NCBI GenBank assembly: GCA_023053685.1 | Contig: JALIGW010000013.1 | Location: forward strand, 16,095,501 to 16,159,500 | Reading direction: 5' to 3' | DNA: 64,000 nucleotides | Origin: Diadophis punctatus similis | Taxonomy: Eukaryota > Chordata > Lepidosauria > Squamata > Dipsadidae | Part shown: one piece after another, positions 1 through 13,365 of the stretch | Layout: each line of letters starts with the position of its first letter | Position numbering within the stretch: position 1 is the stretch's first letter | The notes under the pieces: generated by a model | The model's database searches: none | Seen by the model: the letters and a program-made list of their open reading frames with translations, nothing else | What the model was told of the DNA's origin: nothing | Made by a program: the position numbers and the translations under genes

Positions 1-2206
1 AAATTATTTAAAAAGAAATGCTTTGCATTTTGCACAAGCCCAGCACTGCTCTGATATTCATTAAAGCACCTCTTTCATGTAACTTTCAAAGCAGCCACAT
101 CTCGTTTAACTCCATTGAATCTAATTAGGCTTTTGTCTTTGATAGTTTATTAGTAGTCTTCCCCAACATGAGGATCTGCATAGAAAATTCACAATTTTTT
201 CACCCAACATATCTGGAAAAATCCGGTTAGAGAAATAGGTTCAAAGTTATAACCTAAATCTATTAGTCTTGAGTTTTATCCTGTTTTCAGGAAATCTTTA
301 TCCTCCTCCTGCTTTCTTTTGATACTTGATAAAAAGTTTTTATTTTTGGCATCAATGCAAGATTTCGTTCTGTCTCTTCAAGCATATTTTTTTTAAAAAA
401 ATGAACTATCAAAAAATCCATCAATGAAGACCACAGTGCACAGTGGTTGGTATTGATGATGAAGATTACATCTTTTAAAAACGAGCTATCAAACGATACG
501 CCATTACTGATGAGAATTTTAAAAAAGAACAGAAACAATCTTTTCAAATAAGAGCTTTTCAGATTCTTGTTGAACAGCAATTGCACTTTATTATTCTCTG
601 TCCCCTCACAGGGGTGGGGAGGGAATTTGAGAGAGCTTCTTCAAACTTTTGATTACTTTGGTCTTCAGTGTTGTGGGCTGGTGCCTCAGCGGAGATTTCT
701 ACGGCTGCCTGTCTTTTTATCCCGATTGCCTTCTTTCCAAATCAAAATACTGTCCAGAAAGGGACACTATAGGACTGTGAGCTACTAGGCTGAGTGCCTC
801 TTTTTATGCTTTATTACTTCTTTTCATTCTTTCTTTTCATAATTCAAAAGCAGCCATTGGTTCCGCATAATTGGATAAATACCTTATTATTAAAAAAAAA
901 AGCTAACATTGGGTTGCATTGAAAAAGGAAAAGACTGAATGGGTAACCAAAAGGAAAGGAAAAGGAGGTATATACATGACTGGCAGTTCCCATTTCTTTA
1001 CAAGTGTTACATTTCGGTCCCCAGCCACTACCACATGTTTCCTGTTCACAGATAATTTGTACAACATATTTTATCATTCAGTTTTAGACACAGTTGAAAG
1101 GCTTTTGCCTAAGGCTTAGAACACTTTGAAAATTGTATACCATTTGCAAAGCTTTCTTCTGCTTCAGTGTCCAATTAGGTGACTGCCTTCCTACAGACAC
1201 TGAATTTATCATTTATGAAAATGGGTTTTTTTTCTCCCCAATCCCAAGGTGAACAGGAGTTTTAAAAAAAAACCTTCTCACAGAAGAATTTGTGAATACA
1301 ACAATTGTTCCTTTGCTACCACAAGTTCAGTGTGGTAAAAAGCTGGCTCTTATCACTGGAATAAGGGTATGTTGGCCTTCAGAGGCTTGGGGTCTATTTT
1401 CTTAGCAATAATAACAGTAATAGAACATGGTAGAGATATGATATATATTGTAATTAATTGCAAGCGAAATTCTTGGCTTGTTATATTATTCTTTTGCTTT
1501 TTGTCTACTCTGCTTCACTAAACTTTTCTTGTCTGTTAAAGAACAGTGACCACACTGTGTGCTAAGAGCTTCCCCTGCTGGACATTTCTAGAAAGCATGC
1601 CTTAGCTGGAAAACATGCTCTCCAGATCTAATTTCACACTTCATATTCTTGACATAAGAGTAGCATTGGTAGCTGATTAACCAATGTATTATGACCTAAA
1701 CTTTTTTAAAAAACTTGCATTGGTAGGTGTGGCATTGTATCAAATAAAAGGAGTCTTGCGGTATCTTAAGAACAACCAGTTTTCTTGGGCAATAGTTTCA
1801 GGGAGTTAAACTAAGCTTCAACAAATGGATGAAATGAATTCTCATATAGTCATGCTGTACAATTCAGCAAGCAACACAAATGGCAAGAGGTCTTGTCTGA
1901 TATGTTTATGCAAGGCACAAAATATAACACTTCTTAACAATATAACAAATACAGAAAACCCTGATTTCAAATGACGCTAAAATTAAAGTTATTGGTAAAT
2001 AATCTAACCATCTATTCCAGTTTACAGATTTGTGCATTTTTATATAATTGGTATATCCATGTTACTGTTCAAAGAACTACATCACAAAATTCTGAAAAGT
2101 GAGATTACATTATAAATGTGGTTTCAAGGTTCAAAGTTTTTACTTTGTATTAAATAGAAAAACGATTCCAGAAGTGTCCGCTATATTATCTGAAATAAAT
2201 AGATAA
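1..2206. other. Unassigned AT-rich DNA
   Basis: I see no gene, RNA or clear repeat here. Short open frames have no recognisable domain and look like chance. Ancient unrecognisable repeats cannot be excluded. Confidence 0.6.
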
Positions 2207-2222
2207 GAGAGAGAGAGAGAGA
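2207..2222. repeat. Short (AG)n microsatellite
   Basis: Eight AG units, flanked by imperfect GATA-like units. Simple-sequence repeat. Confidence 0.8.
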
Positions 2223-3283
2223 TGATAGGTAGATGACAAGTCATCTATGGCAAAAAAGTTTGACTCCAGCATGTTTGCTTTGTAACCTGAAATTATAGTT
2301 GTATGTCATGTGACTACAATCCTCAAAATAAATTAAATTTTAAAGTATTTTTTTCAGAAATGTAATATCTGAACCTGCACATTTATCATAGATATATTTA
2401 TGTAGTAATTTATCTCTTGAGATCTCAATGGGAGTTAGATTTGATCCCTGATAAATTACTATTTTTATGTACAAAGATCACTGTTGAACTGTTTTTCATC
2501 CTCCTATATTTTTCCTCCATTTCCTATAATATTTATAATCGTACTTTTAAGAGTTCCTTTTATTATCTTTTAAAATATTATTGCATTAATGTCTTATGCT
2601 TCAATAACTACGGTACATGTACAATTCTGGCTAGAAGAGAGCTCACACTGAGGTCACAGCTTTGTAGAGGAACAGAGATTTGGCTCTCCCAGAACTAGAT
2701 GAAAGATTCTGCCTTTTTACTTTGCTGCAGTGCATTCTAAATTCAAAATAAATTACAGTATTTGTGTCTACTTTCTTCTGATAAGATGGAAGTGAGACAT
2801 TTTAAAAGCGGATCTAAATTATAAACGCCGTAGTCTCTGAAAATTTCAGATTGCAGCCAAAGTAATATTTTGCAGTTCTGAATAACGATGCCTGTGTGCA
2901 TGCATGTTAAGTGAAATAAAGAGGAGGCTGGCTTCTGAATCTCAGGCACTGTCAGAAAAATGCCAGGTTTCGTTGGTCTGCCAGAGAGCTCTATGTAGTT
3001 GTTAACTGAAATATATCAATTAAAACCCTGGGAGACTAAGAAAAGCAGTACTGTGTGAGGCAAAACTAACAGGAGTTTAATCTAATTGTGCACTTATCTA
3101 TTTTGTAAATAGTCAGTTACAAATTGCCAAGTGTACTGAAGACTATGTTAGTCAAAGTTGTATCACAGCACTGAATTTATAAGGGGTTGCCAAAAGTCTG
3201 AAATGGAAACCTCGTTCAAGTTCTGAAAATGCATTTTCACCGACCTGATCACATGGCCTATTTCAATGGCTACTTAAACATGC
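2223..3283. other. Unassigned DNA
   Basis: AT-rich sequence with no recognisable gene or repeat family. Confidence 0.55.
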
Positions 3284-3368
3284 AGGAATAGGGAAGGGAA
3301 GGGGAGGGGAGGAGAGGGGAGGGGGGAGAGAAAGGAGGGGAGAGGAGGGGAGAGGAGGGGAGAGGAGG
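3284..3368. repeat. Polypurine GGGGA/GGAGA tract
   Basis: About 85 bases of almost pure purine on the plus strand, built from GGGGA, GGGAA and GAGGA units. Mirror-like polypurine tracts of this kind can form triplex DNA. No gene overlaps it. Confidence 0.85.
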
Positions 3369-3516
3369 ACAGTTACCATATATAAAAAGTTCCATGGCAT
3401 TTTTTCTAGTTCTCTTTCCATTAGTCCAAAAAAAGTGTCTGGTTTCATTTGTTAAACTCTTCTGGATAGATGTATGTATTTATATCCAAATTCCTTTAGG
3501 TTTTTTGCCTGTCCAC

Positions 3517-3768
3517 CAGGGGTGGGTTCCTACTGGTGCGGTCTTCTCTATGGCACCGGTAGCGGCCAGCGGATTGCGAAAAGGCTTCAGTGCTGTCCTC
3601 GCCGGTCCATCGCGCGGTGCCATCTTTTTTCGGCAATGTGCAGGAAGCAAAATCTTTTTTTGCTTCCTGCGCATGCGCGGAAGCAAAATCTTGCCAAAAT
3701 CTTGCGAGGGGACACACACGAGAGAGAGATTTCGGTGAGATTTTGCTTCTGGGCATGTGCAAAATGTC
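3517..3768 (+). mobile_element. CAGGGG-type MITE, 3' truncated
   Basis: It starts with CAGGGGTGGGTTCC and shares GGTTCCTACTGGTGCGG, CGGTAGCGGCC and TGCGCATGCGCGGAAGC with the full copy at 19,065-19,422. Homology stops near AAAATGTCCC, so the right terminal inverted repeat is missing. There is no transposase. The hAT assignment comes from the 8-bp duplications at sister copies. Confidence 0.8.
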
Positions 3769-5427
3769 CCTTCATGTTGTTCACATTTAGAGCAAAGATT
3801 CAAAGTATGTTTGTATATTCTAGACAGTTTCTGTGGTGATAAGTACCAATGATACAGTATTTCATAAACATTGTACTTAAGACTACAACACATAGTAAAT
3901 CTCAAACATATTTTCCCATTGATGCATTTGTATGTTATAATGAATTTTTACCCCATTTTATCATGTATTCCTTTATTTCTTCTACTGTTTCATTTTTCAA
4001 CAAAGGTTTATACATTTTAGTAATAACATGATCATTAATAGTACATAATTCTATTTCAAACTTACTCTTATTTTAAATCTTTAAATCTTCCTTGTCTATA
4101 AGAAAACCATTGACATGGATAGCTTTCTGTTATTAGAACTTTTCTTGATGTCATTTTACAATCTCCTTGTGAAAATTCTAGTACATCATGGTAAGTTAAC
4201 CATTTATGTTTATTTATCATTTATCATCTCTAAAGTGCAGAACGTCACAAAGATGTTTTTGGGCAAAACCTAAATTTATATTTATTCCATACTCTAAGTA
4301 TAGCTCATAAATGTTTATTCAATTTTTTAAGTTTATAAGGCCATAATATTTTTTTAAAACTCTAACTTTAAATCATTGCCTGTAGGATAATAACTAATGC
4401 AATGCCATGGAAGTGTACTTAGAAATAAATCTTACTGAATTTCATAGCATTTCCTCAGAGAAAATTAAGAAACACACTCTGAGAAACATGTCATAGGATT
4501 GGAGATTTGGACTGGAATCATGTCCTTGAGTCAATGAATAGATTGTCATTAAATGGGATCTTAATTATCCTGAGGAAATCATTGTAGGTTACTACAGTGT
4601 TTTATTTTAAAGTATTTATTTGTGTATTTCTGCCCTTTATACATTAAAGTGATTTTCTCAACAGTATGTTAAAATAATTAATCAAACCTTATAGTAAAAT
4701 GTCATATAATCTGTAAAAGAATGTCAACCATCCCAACCAATCATCTAGCAAAGACTCTCTGGCCCTTTGTTTTGCCAAGAGTATACTTACAGTAACTGAA
4801 GCTGAGATGGTTACAGAAGTAGTGCAAGCCGAATCTGAGATTTTCTCGTGCAAGCAACACAAAGGAAAGTTCCTTCTTCCCCCTGGCCATTCCCTGGTTA
4901 TCTGCAAATGTCCAGTCAGGTGCTTGTATATTGTTCAGGAAACAGGTGCTCGGTTCCCAGCTCTGCATATATTAATGATCTTGGCTGGATGGAGTTTCTT
5001 GCACAGCTTAATTGGGCTTCCATTCTCCCCGTTCTTCACATTCCAATCTTTCCCTCATCCCCCCACCCCATGCTAATGCCTGGCTGCCAGCTCATGAAGC
5101 TTGGATAGGTGAGATGCAGCCATTACAGTGAATAAATATTAAACTAGATTACTAGTAGTCACAACGGCAGCAGCAATAACATTCTGGCAAAACATTTTGG
5201 GATCAAAGGCTAAATAATACTCTGAAGAACACCTGCTAATGGCAAGGAAACAGCTGATTTCAGGTAATGTAAATGAGTCCTACCTTTACATCCGCACATG
5301 TTCCAAAGCACAATTTTGCCTTCCAGTCAATGATAAGCACTGCCCAGGTCTAGAAAATACAACAAACTAGTAAGTTTATTAATAGTCATGTGAACATCAG
5401 TAAAGCTGAAGCAGCCCGTTTGGTGTA
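3769..5427. other. Unassigned AT-rich DNA
   Basis: Nothing recognisable. The stretch 4,700-5,110 is less AT-rich and has overlapping short open frames on both strands without domain features. Confidence 0.5.
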
Positions 5428-5812
5428 CAGGTAGTCTTGATTTACAACCATTTGTAAGACATTTGTTAAGTGAAATGAAGTGAAAGACATTTGTTTTGCC
5501 CCATTTTACGACCTTTCTTGCCACAGTTGTTAAGTGAATCACTGCAGTTGTTAAGTTAGTAACCCAATTGTTAAGTGAATCTGGCTTCCCCATTGACTTT
5601 GCTTGGCAGAAGATCACAAAAGGTCATCATATGATCCTGAAACTGAAACCGTCACAAATATGAGCCAGTTGCCAAGCAGTGGAATTTTCATCATGTGACC
5701 ATGGGATGCTGCAATGGCCATAAGTGTGAAAAATGGCCATAAGTCACTTTTTCAGTGCTGTTGTAACTTTGAATAGTCACTAAATAACTGTTGTAAGTTG
5801 AGGAATCCCCTG
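5428..5812. mobile_element. CAGGTAGTC-type MITE
   Basis: It begins CAGGTAGTCTTGATTTACAA and ends TTGTAAGTTGAGGAATCCCCTG, which are approximate inverted termini. The inside is low in complexity, with repeated TTGTTAAGTGAAT and GGCCATAAGT units. It is related to the copy at 43,804-44,416. I could not find a convincing target-site duplication. No coding capacity. Confidence 0.7.
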
Positions 5813-6030
5813 AAATAAGATAGGAGAAGCCCTGTAACAAGGATATGTTAAGAAGTGAATATCACACACGTTCAATTTCACCTTGACTTTAACAGCAAAT
5901 TTGGGGTGAATGAGAGATTTTGTCTGTCTTTGCAGTATCTATTTAAGAGGAACAAAGTATGTTAAATGGGCCAGTGTGAAGGGCCACTGGTAATAAGATG
6001 CTATTATGCTATTATTTTTGTTGTCTATAT

Positions 6031-6552
6031 TGTTAAGGAGTGTGCAGAGCGACCCCTGAGTTATTAGGGACATGCACGTAGAAACGGGGTATTTCAGCTT
6101 GGTAACCAGTGGATAGGAGTAATGAGCCAGTCACAAACAGATTCGTTAAAGTGTATAAAATAGTTTACTTTTAGATAAATAGCACAGTCCAATTAAACAG
6201 TCCAGGTCATACATGTTCAGTCAGTCAATATCAAGAAGTACAATAATCTTGTTACCAGCCTGTCTTTGTCTTAAACATCAAACAAAGATATTACAGCTTA
6301 CAAACACTTTGATACTATCAAAGAGTAACAGAGCTTCACACAGAGCTCCCTATCAGACACAAAGTCAATCACAAATGAATCAGCAGAGAGAATGAACCTG
6401 AGCACTAGCTCCCTCTTATGGCAATCTTGAAACACTACGGCCAATCAGAATACAGCAATACATTTAAAGTTACAGTACTTAAATATATACAAACATAGAT
6501 TGGTGGCTTGTTTATATATTAACAACCCAACCGTTTGGACATAGTCCTAACA
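6031..6552 (-). mobile_element. Solo LTR, 522 bp
   Basis: The ends are TGTTAAGGAG and GTCCTAACA, so the unit is bounded by TG...CA. It is flanked on both sides by TATAT (6,026-6,030 and 6,553-6,557), a 5-bp target-site duplication. No second LTR or internal coding sequence is adjacent, so it is a solo LTR left by recombination. The minus orientation is a weak inference from TATA-like sequence near one end. Whether it is retroviral or gypsy-like cannot be told from the LTR alone. Confidence 0.8.
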
Positions 6553-7088
6553 TATATAACAGAATCTAAACACTTCTATTAAACATTTCATTTTCATTAA
6601 CTGTCAAGTGAAGTGTACATTGGAAGTCCCAAATATTGTCTCAGGCCTCCATTAATTTACTTGTTCCATACCACAGCGCAAGACACACAGTGAATTTCCC
6701 CAAAAAAATTAGGAGGTGGGGAATTTGCTGAGTGTGGAAAATCAAGTTTTACAATTCTGCTCTTATTAAGCATAAGCAAGTAGTAAAATTAGTTCCTTGT
6801 CAGTTTCTTTGTTAACAAATATCACTATAAAAGTACAATAATGTTTCATTTGTATACTTAATTAGGGGAAGTTGCTTGGAACCAGATCAGACTATTCATC
6901 TTGCCAGGCAAGCAGTCTATATTTTACTTAATATATTCTCTTTATGAATCAGCCAGAAGTCTTTCAGATTGTAGTTTGCTTTACTCTTTTTAAGTGAAAT
7001 GTTTGTGATTGAAAATGGGACCTTCTGAGTAAGAACAGACTCTTTACACTAAGATGCATTCTCAGTCCTCAATCCTATATTTTATACA
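6553..7088. other. Unassigned DNA
   Basis: Spacer between two LTRs with no recognisable feature. Confidence 0.5.
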
Positions 7089-7093
7089 CTTTT

Positions 7094-7424
7094 TGTTGAG
7101 ATGAGAATAAAATCTCATAGAGGCGATTTTAGATCTTTTCTTGGAATTCAGACAGTTAGAAATAAAACCGATATTAAAAGTCTAAAAAGAAAATATTTAT
7201 TTCAGTACAAAAACAATAAATCCTGAATAATTACATTTTTGCTGAGAAACACGACCGTTCAGGTCAAGAGCCAAGTTAGAAGAAGAAAATAATGGTGACT
7301 TAGGAATGCACACATGCGTACAACTCATATCATGTGTTCTGCCTGTATTGGAATGTACCATAATATTAGATAGGGGTGCATCACCCTGCATAGACATACA
7401 ACTGACAATATTCACACCGTGACA
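7094..7424. mobile_element. Solo LTR, family A copy 1
   Basis: It runs from TGTTGAGATGAG to CACCGTGACA and is flanked by CTTTT duplications (7,089-7,093 and 7,425-7,429). It aligns over its full length with 28,422-28,749, sharing for example CTCATAGAGGCGAT, ATCTTTTCTTGGAATTCAGA and TGGAATGTACCATAATATTA. No internal region is attached. Orientation is undecided because AATAAA-like motifs occur on both strands. Confidence 0.88.
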
Positions 7425-8314
7425 CTTTTATTTGGATGGGAAACCCAATAATAATTCTATGACATGCTCATGTTTAGGATTCAACCACACTTTCTTTCTA
7501 TTTTCTTATTTTTGTCATTATGTATGTACCTATCAATAAATTTCTTAATTCCTTTTTTACAGGAATCACCACCATTCTATTCTTCAGGCCACAATACATT
7601 TAATTGAAGTTATTTTTCTGTAGGCCTAGGTCAATTGTATTTTTACAAAATTTAGGATTTTCCTCATATCCCTTCTCCCCAGTCATTTTGGCAACTTAAG
7701 GATCCATGCTCAATTAATGTGTTCAAAGAAATAATGATATTAGTACATTGGAATAATTGCATAATGACTGAAAGTAAAATTGTAATTAGTGTCTACATGA
7801 CATTTAATATTCTATTTCACTCCCTTTACTCTCATAATATCTCATTCCTATGACAAAAATTGAGCAGGATTTACTGTGCAGTGACTGGCAACTTTACAGC
7901 AATTTCCAAAGTATGTTTACTAAAAAGATGTTTCATTCTAATCAGCTTAAAATTTGCTTACAATTTCAGTGAGATAAAAGTTCTTTTAATGTGTTTTTTC
8001 CCATCAACAATAAAGCAAAATCTGTAATTAATTTCTTGAAATGTTTTTATCCCAATGTTTAATTAGTTTTTTTATTCCTTTACCTCATCATTTTTTGGTT
8101 AACATTGTATTTTTTTTTTAAAAAGCCCTATGTTTTAATGAAAACAAGAATATAGTGAATATAGTGAAGGGGGGGAAATCTGCTTATGTGTGGAAATGTT
8201 TAACCAGGAACATCTCTATCAATGTCAAAATAAACCACATCTTCTCAAAAATATTTAAGAATAATGCTTGGTAGATGTTAATGAACCAAACTGTGATCTA
8301 TTATTTTAATATTT
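7425..8314. other. Unassigned AT-rich DNA
   Basis: Nothing recognisable beyond the right LTR duplication at its start. Confidence 0.5.
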
Positions 8315-8485
8315 CAATCATAATAGAGCTGGAAGGGGCCTTCAATGTCTTATAGTCCAATCCTCTGCTCAAGCAGGAGACTGTATACCATTTCAGACAA
8401 GTGACTGTCCAGTCTCTTCTTATAAACCTCCATTGATGAAGATTCCACAACTTCCACAATTTATACAGAGATTCAGATTGAATTA
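8315..8485 (-). mobile_element. CR1 LINE 3' fragment
   Basis: GAGCTGGAAGGGGCCTTCAA, TAGTCCAATCCTCTGCTCAAG and CAGTCTCTTCTTATAAACCTCC are the reverse complement of the CR1 3' end seen on the plus strand at 13,200-13,320. It is a short 5'-truncated, antisense copy with no intact ORF. Confidence 0.85.
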
Positions 8486-11346
8486 GAATCAACAAGATAT
8501 TCCATTTTAAAATGCTTAGTATTCTGCTTTAATGAGTATCAAGCTAGGAGATTCTACCACAGTTACAAAAAAAACAAACAATAAAAATTACAGAGGAGAT
8601 GAATTGAAGATGATGTCACGCAGATGCTCCATTAAAAGACAGTGGCAATTCCTTAAATGAAAATTTGTTCCAGAAGTGACATCACTTGAAGATACACTAA
8701 TTATGTAATCAAGGGAAGAGAGAGATGGAGAGAAAGAGAGACCACAAAAGAAAAGAAACTGTGAAAATACCTTTGGCAATAGGATTTAGGCAAGGTAATT
8801 GGAAGAACACCTAACGTCAAAAACTTCATATGGATACTTTGATCACAAGCAGCATGGAGACTGAAAGTTTTTTGAACAACAAGCCATATGAGTGAAAATA
8901 TTCATGGCATAATTAGATAAATAACAGATCTAGTGTCTATTTTTATTTTCCTTGATGAGAAGCATTGCAGGAGAGACTGCTGGTAGTTAATTCTCCCTAA
9001 CAACAATCTGTGTAATCACAAACCCCAATTAGCTGTGCCTGTTCTATGCTATACAAACTATTTCCTTAGCGCTTCACATCACTACTTTGTAATTAGCTTT
9101 CATCTACATGAGCTTTGACTAAAAAAAATATATAAAAGAGTGTAAGTGATTGTACTGCCACTCAGTATTCTGTAAAATAATCGCCCGCGATTTCAATCAG
9201 ATTAATTTTATCACCCGTATTAAGGAAAATTACCTCCCTCTTTACTCTCTACAGCTGAGGGCTATTTCATTTCCTGAGATGTTCATAAAAGCATAATATA
9301 AAGCAATCTGTAATTGTAAATATCCTTTCCTAATAACTTTGAGATATTTCCTTAATACATCTTTACATTTGGCGTTTCCGTTCCATAAAATACAGTAACA
9401 AGTGCTCTATTATGCTTAAGTATGTGCTGTTAAACTGGGCAACTTAGTACCGGCCTTCCTGTTTTTACATAGGGTTATATTTAACTTGTAGATAATGGGA
9501 ACAAGGTTTAAAAGTGATGGAGCGGAATAATGGCGTTGCGACAATAATATATCTTACTGCTGTGAAGAACAGCCTTTTAACGCGTCTTGCAGGTCATCCA
9601 GCACCGATTCCATTTTTCACTGCCTGACAAGTTTCACCTTCAACCACTATGTGAACAGGTACTAAAACAGATTTTTCAAAGAAATGCTGCATTTTTTTTG
9701 AACTGTCCCCTACCTTAGGGTAAGCAATCTGCTTGCATGAGGTAAGCCATCTACCCCCCCAAAAAAGTTAAAAGTTTCATCTTTTGAGCCTAGTGATTGT
9801 CAAACTTCTTTTTTTTTAGCAAATGAATAAGTGATCTATAAAATAGGGAAATGTTTCACCGTGAGGATGGTTGCTTGTAATAAGTTAGGGCCACTCACAC
9901 AGAGTTGTGTATCAACCTTAATTGAGGGAAGTACTTGGGTATTCATTTCACATATAAAGGAAGGATGGATGTGATGAATATCACTATAGAACCTATGTAT
10001 GTGTACAATACCATTCATTAGAAGATCCATTTTATCAGAAATTTGCCTGCATATAAATTCTTAGAGATCACTTCATTCCATCCCCACTCCCCAAAAAAAT
10101 TAAAGATGTCACTTTTTGTATACTTGCCAGGAGTGTGTACTATGCTGTTTTACTTTCCAAGTAAAGTCAGTAAATCCATGTCCAATAAAAATGTGCATCT
10201 TCTTTTTATTTATAATGTATACAAATATGAAGAACACACATACAAGTATATGACAGAAAGTCTGCTGAAATATAAACCATTCTCAAGTTGGTTCTTATTA
10301 AGAAGTAGGATATTTATCAAGTTTTAAATCAACTTTCAAGCAGGAAAATTTTCGAAAATAGCTGAAAAAAAAGCCTAAAACTTTGTTGTAAGTGTTCTTA
10401 TGCATATAGTTAATGAGGAAATGCACTAAAGGCTATTGATGCAATGAACGTCATCTTCAAAAAGCAGCATGTAACAATAATGCTCCTGGTGGATGTACAA
10501 GAAAACCACTTATCACATTGAAACGAGGCCACAGAATTGTATATTAATCTTTGGAGAGACAGAAGACGGTAGAGTTAGTCCTTGACTTTTTAAGAAGAGT
10601 AGATCGGAGATGCAACTTGCCACTTGTGCTTTTTTTTTTTTCAGAAGCAGAGCAGATATTCTTTCTAAAACATCACATGTTGCGAGGTATAGTATGCTAT
10701 ACACCTTTTGGGTCTCATTAATTTAAATAAAAGCTTTTTGGCTGAATGGTGCCCCTAGTGTGAAAAGGCATTTTGGATTTCTATCTCCCAAACATAACAA
10801 TTCAAATGCAACTATATAGGTCTTTAGTCCCAACATGGTGCCTGGAGCAAACAATGTGTCTTCTGACATGTCCCTTCACTCCTGCCAAGCTCCTTGCCCT
10901 TCTTAGCTTTGTTTTTTTAGGTTCTTTTAATTAAAAGAGGAAAGGAAAGCCAGCATGCTACGAAGTAAACCACTAGCCTCAAGCACAACCTGCATTTCCA
11001 ACAATATTTCTGGTCTTGCCATAGCTCCAGAAACATTAGTAGATAAGAAAATGAAAACTTTGACCGATTTTTTCTGTACTTTCTAGTGACTGGAAATGCA
11101 TGCCATCATCAACATTTGGGGAGAGCATTCACATATTCCAAATATATATATTTTTGCCACAGAGTTTGAGACCTCTAGGAATCTATGCTTATAAATTCCA
11201 AAATTATATCTAAAAGCATCTAAAGAATAGAATGCTATCAAATTAACTTCTGGACAGAGGGATTCACTTTCCTTCTCTATTTAATCTAGTAATAACTAAC
11301 GAGAGCAGTACCAAAAATGCCTCCTCCTCTTTTTATAGAACTATTT
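8486..11346. other. Unassigned DNA, possible conserved noncoding stretch
   Basis: No gene or repeat recognised. About 8,930-9,460 lacks repeat features and has TAATTA/TTAATTA-type homeodomain-like words and CpG-containing words (CGCCCGCGAT) unusual for the flanks. That is a weak hint of constraint only. Confidence 0.4.
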
Positions 11347-11592
11347 TCAAGCATAATAGCAATAGCAATAGCACTTAGACTTATATACTGCTTCATAGTG
11401 CTTTACAGCCCTCTCTAAGCGGTTTACAGAGTTCAGCATATTGCCCCCAACAATCTGGGTCCTCATTTTACCGACCTCAGAAGGATGGAAGGCTGAGTCA
11501 ACCTTGAGCCTAGTGAGATTTGAACAGCTGAACTGCTGAACTAGCAGTAGCCTGCAGTGCTGCATTTAACCACTGCACCATCTCGGCTCATA
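11347..11592 (-). mobile_element. tRNA-derived SINE, family S2
   Basis: On the minus strand it begins GAGCCGAGATGGTGCAGTGG (A-box-like), then TGTTCAAATCTC (B-box-like), then TAAAATGAGGACCCAGATTG, and ends in a GCTATT run. The nested copy at 26,871-27,123 has the same order. Both Pol III boxes and the 3' simple repeat support a SINE. A partner LINE is not evident. Confidence 0.85.
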
Positions 11593-12609
11593 AGGGGGAG
11601 GGACCTATTTTGTCATCCTTGGCAAAACAGAAGAAAAAGAAAATTCCCCAGAACACTTGAAAACACTTGAAAAATGGTAATAGTGACTTCATTTTTACTT
11701 TTTAAAAATTTATTATGGATGGAAAGCATTTCTCAAAACAGCACAGCAGGATGGTTTTCTCCACCAATACACCTTTGAATGCCTCTGTAGCAAGATATAG
11801 TTATAATCCAATGTTGTATAATCTAATGTTGTTCTAGTCTTCTAATGTTTTGTTCCTGAAATTAAGGATCTTTATTTCCAAAATTCTAGTACTCACTAAT
11901 GGTGCAATGAAGGCTTCTCCCAAATATAAAATATTTGGTAGGTCAATTTCCCACTAGCAATTTAGAGAAGCGAATCAAATTCTGGGATTAAAATAAGAAT
12001 ATATAAAGTAAAATATGGGACTTAACAATAGTAATAAATTCAGTGTACTGAAAATAAACAAAATCAGAAATAATACAGTTCCCATGAAATCAGTTCAAGA
12101 ATAATTGCAAGTATATGTTTTCTTATTGATTTCATCAACTTTCCCTGGCATGGAACCTAAATTATCTTCATTATTACTGGGATAGACCTGAATAATTATT
12201 GTCTAACTGACGCCAAAGGCATATCTGAAAGACCAGAGTTAATAAGGGAGCATCCATTACCAGGACACTCTTGGTAATGGGGAACCATATATGAAGATTT
12301 TCACAGGTATCTTTAGGAGTGTTTCTTAATTTCAGTGATGTTCAGATCTGTAGACTTTAAGTCCCAAAATTCCCGAGTAGCATTCCCCTTGTTGGGAAAT
12401 TCTGAGAGCAGAAGTCCATAGGCCTTAATGTCACTAAGATTGACAAACACTAAAATCTAGATAAGGATCTACATAAAATAAACAAATGCTGGCTAGAAAT
12501 GCCTTCCATTGTCAAGTGCAAACAATCAGATTCACAGGTGAAGAGTTCAATTAGCTATTTTATTGCTCAAGCTTACAACACTAGAATCTTCCCAAACTGG
12601 TAGTTTCCA
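11593..12609. other. Unassigned AT-rich DNA
   Basis: No recognisable gene or repeat. ACTCCTGG-type fragments are too short to assign. Confidence 0.45.
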
Positions 12610-13365
12610 CCAGGATCAGACTAAATAAGTGGGTGAAACCACACTCAATAGCAGTGACTGTGAGAGGGATCTTGGAGTCTTAGTGGACAACCAACTAAAT
12701 ATGAGCCAGCAATGTGCAGGGGCTGCCAAAAAAAGCCAATGCAATCCTAAATTGCATTAATAGAGGGATACAATCTAGTACCAGGGAGGTACTAATAACA
12801 CTCTATAAAGCCTTAGTTAGACCACACCTAGAGTACTGCATCCAATTTTGGTCACCACAGTACAAGAAAGACATTGAAACTCTAGAGAAAGTGCAGAGGA
12901 GAGCAACCAGGATGATTAGGGGGCTGGAAACTAAAACATACGAAGAGCGATTGCAGGAACTGGGCATGGCCAGTCTGGCAAAGAGAAGGACCAGGGGTGA
13001 CATGATAACAGTGTTCCAATACTTGAGGGGCTACCACAGAGAGGAGGGGGTCAGGCTGTTCTCCAAGGCATCAGAAGGCCAGACAAGGAACAATGGATGG
13101 AAGTTGACTAAGGAGAGATTCAACCTGGAAATTAGGAGAAACTTTCTGACGGTGAGAGCGACCAACCAGTGGAACAGCTTGCCTGCGGAGGTTATGAGAG
13201 CTCCAACATTTGAGACTTCCAAGAAGAGATTGGACTGCCATTTGTCCGAAATGGTGTAGGGACTCCTGCTTGAGCAGTGGGTTGGGCTAGATGACCTACA
13301 AGGTCCCTTCCAACTCTAATAATTTGTAATCTGTAATCTAATCTGTAATCTGTAATCTGTAAATT
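12610..13365 (+). mobile_element. CR1 LINE, 5'-truncated copy with 3' tail
   Basis: The copy keeps the C-terminal end of ORF2, the short 3' UTR (GGGTTGGGCTAGATGACCTA, CAAGGTCCCTTCCAACTC) and a CR1-like 3' repeat of (TAATCTG)n at about 13,316-13,363. There is no poly(A) tail, which is typical of CR1. Endonuclease and RT core are absent because of 5' truncation during target-primed insertion. Confidence 0.92.
12660..13259 (+). pseudogene. CR1 ORF2 C-terminal fragment
   Basis: The open frame from 12,714 to 13,259 has the C-terminal signature of CR1-type ORF2: [16 protein letters not shown] near residue 35, VQRRATRMIRGL near 60, and NQWNSLPAEVM near 155. In the family this segment follows the RT thumb of a non-LTR reverse transcriptase. 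Upstream, 12,660-12,715 continues the same protein (CERDLGVLVDN) in another frame. The shift lies in the A7 run at about 12,728-12,734. The copy is truncated and cannot encode a working polymerase. The stop at 13,257-13,259 agrees with the usual ORF end just before the 3' UTR. Confidence 0.9.

Noticed and set aside
3394..3905. Multiple overlapping open frames on both strands
   Set aside because: They fall across a truncated CAGGGG MITE whose CpG-rich inverted modules keep several frames open.
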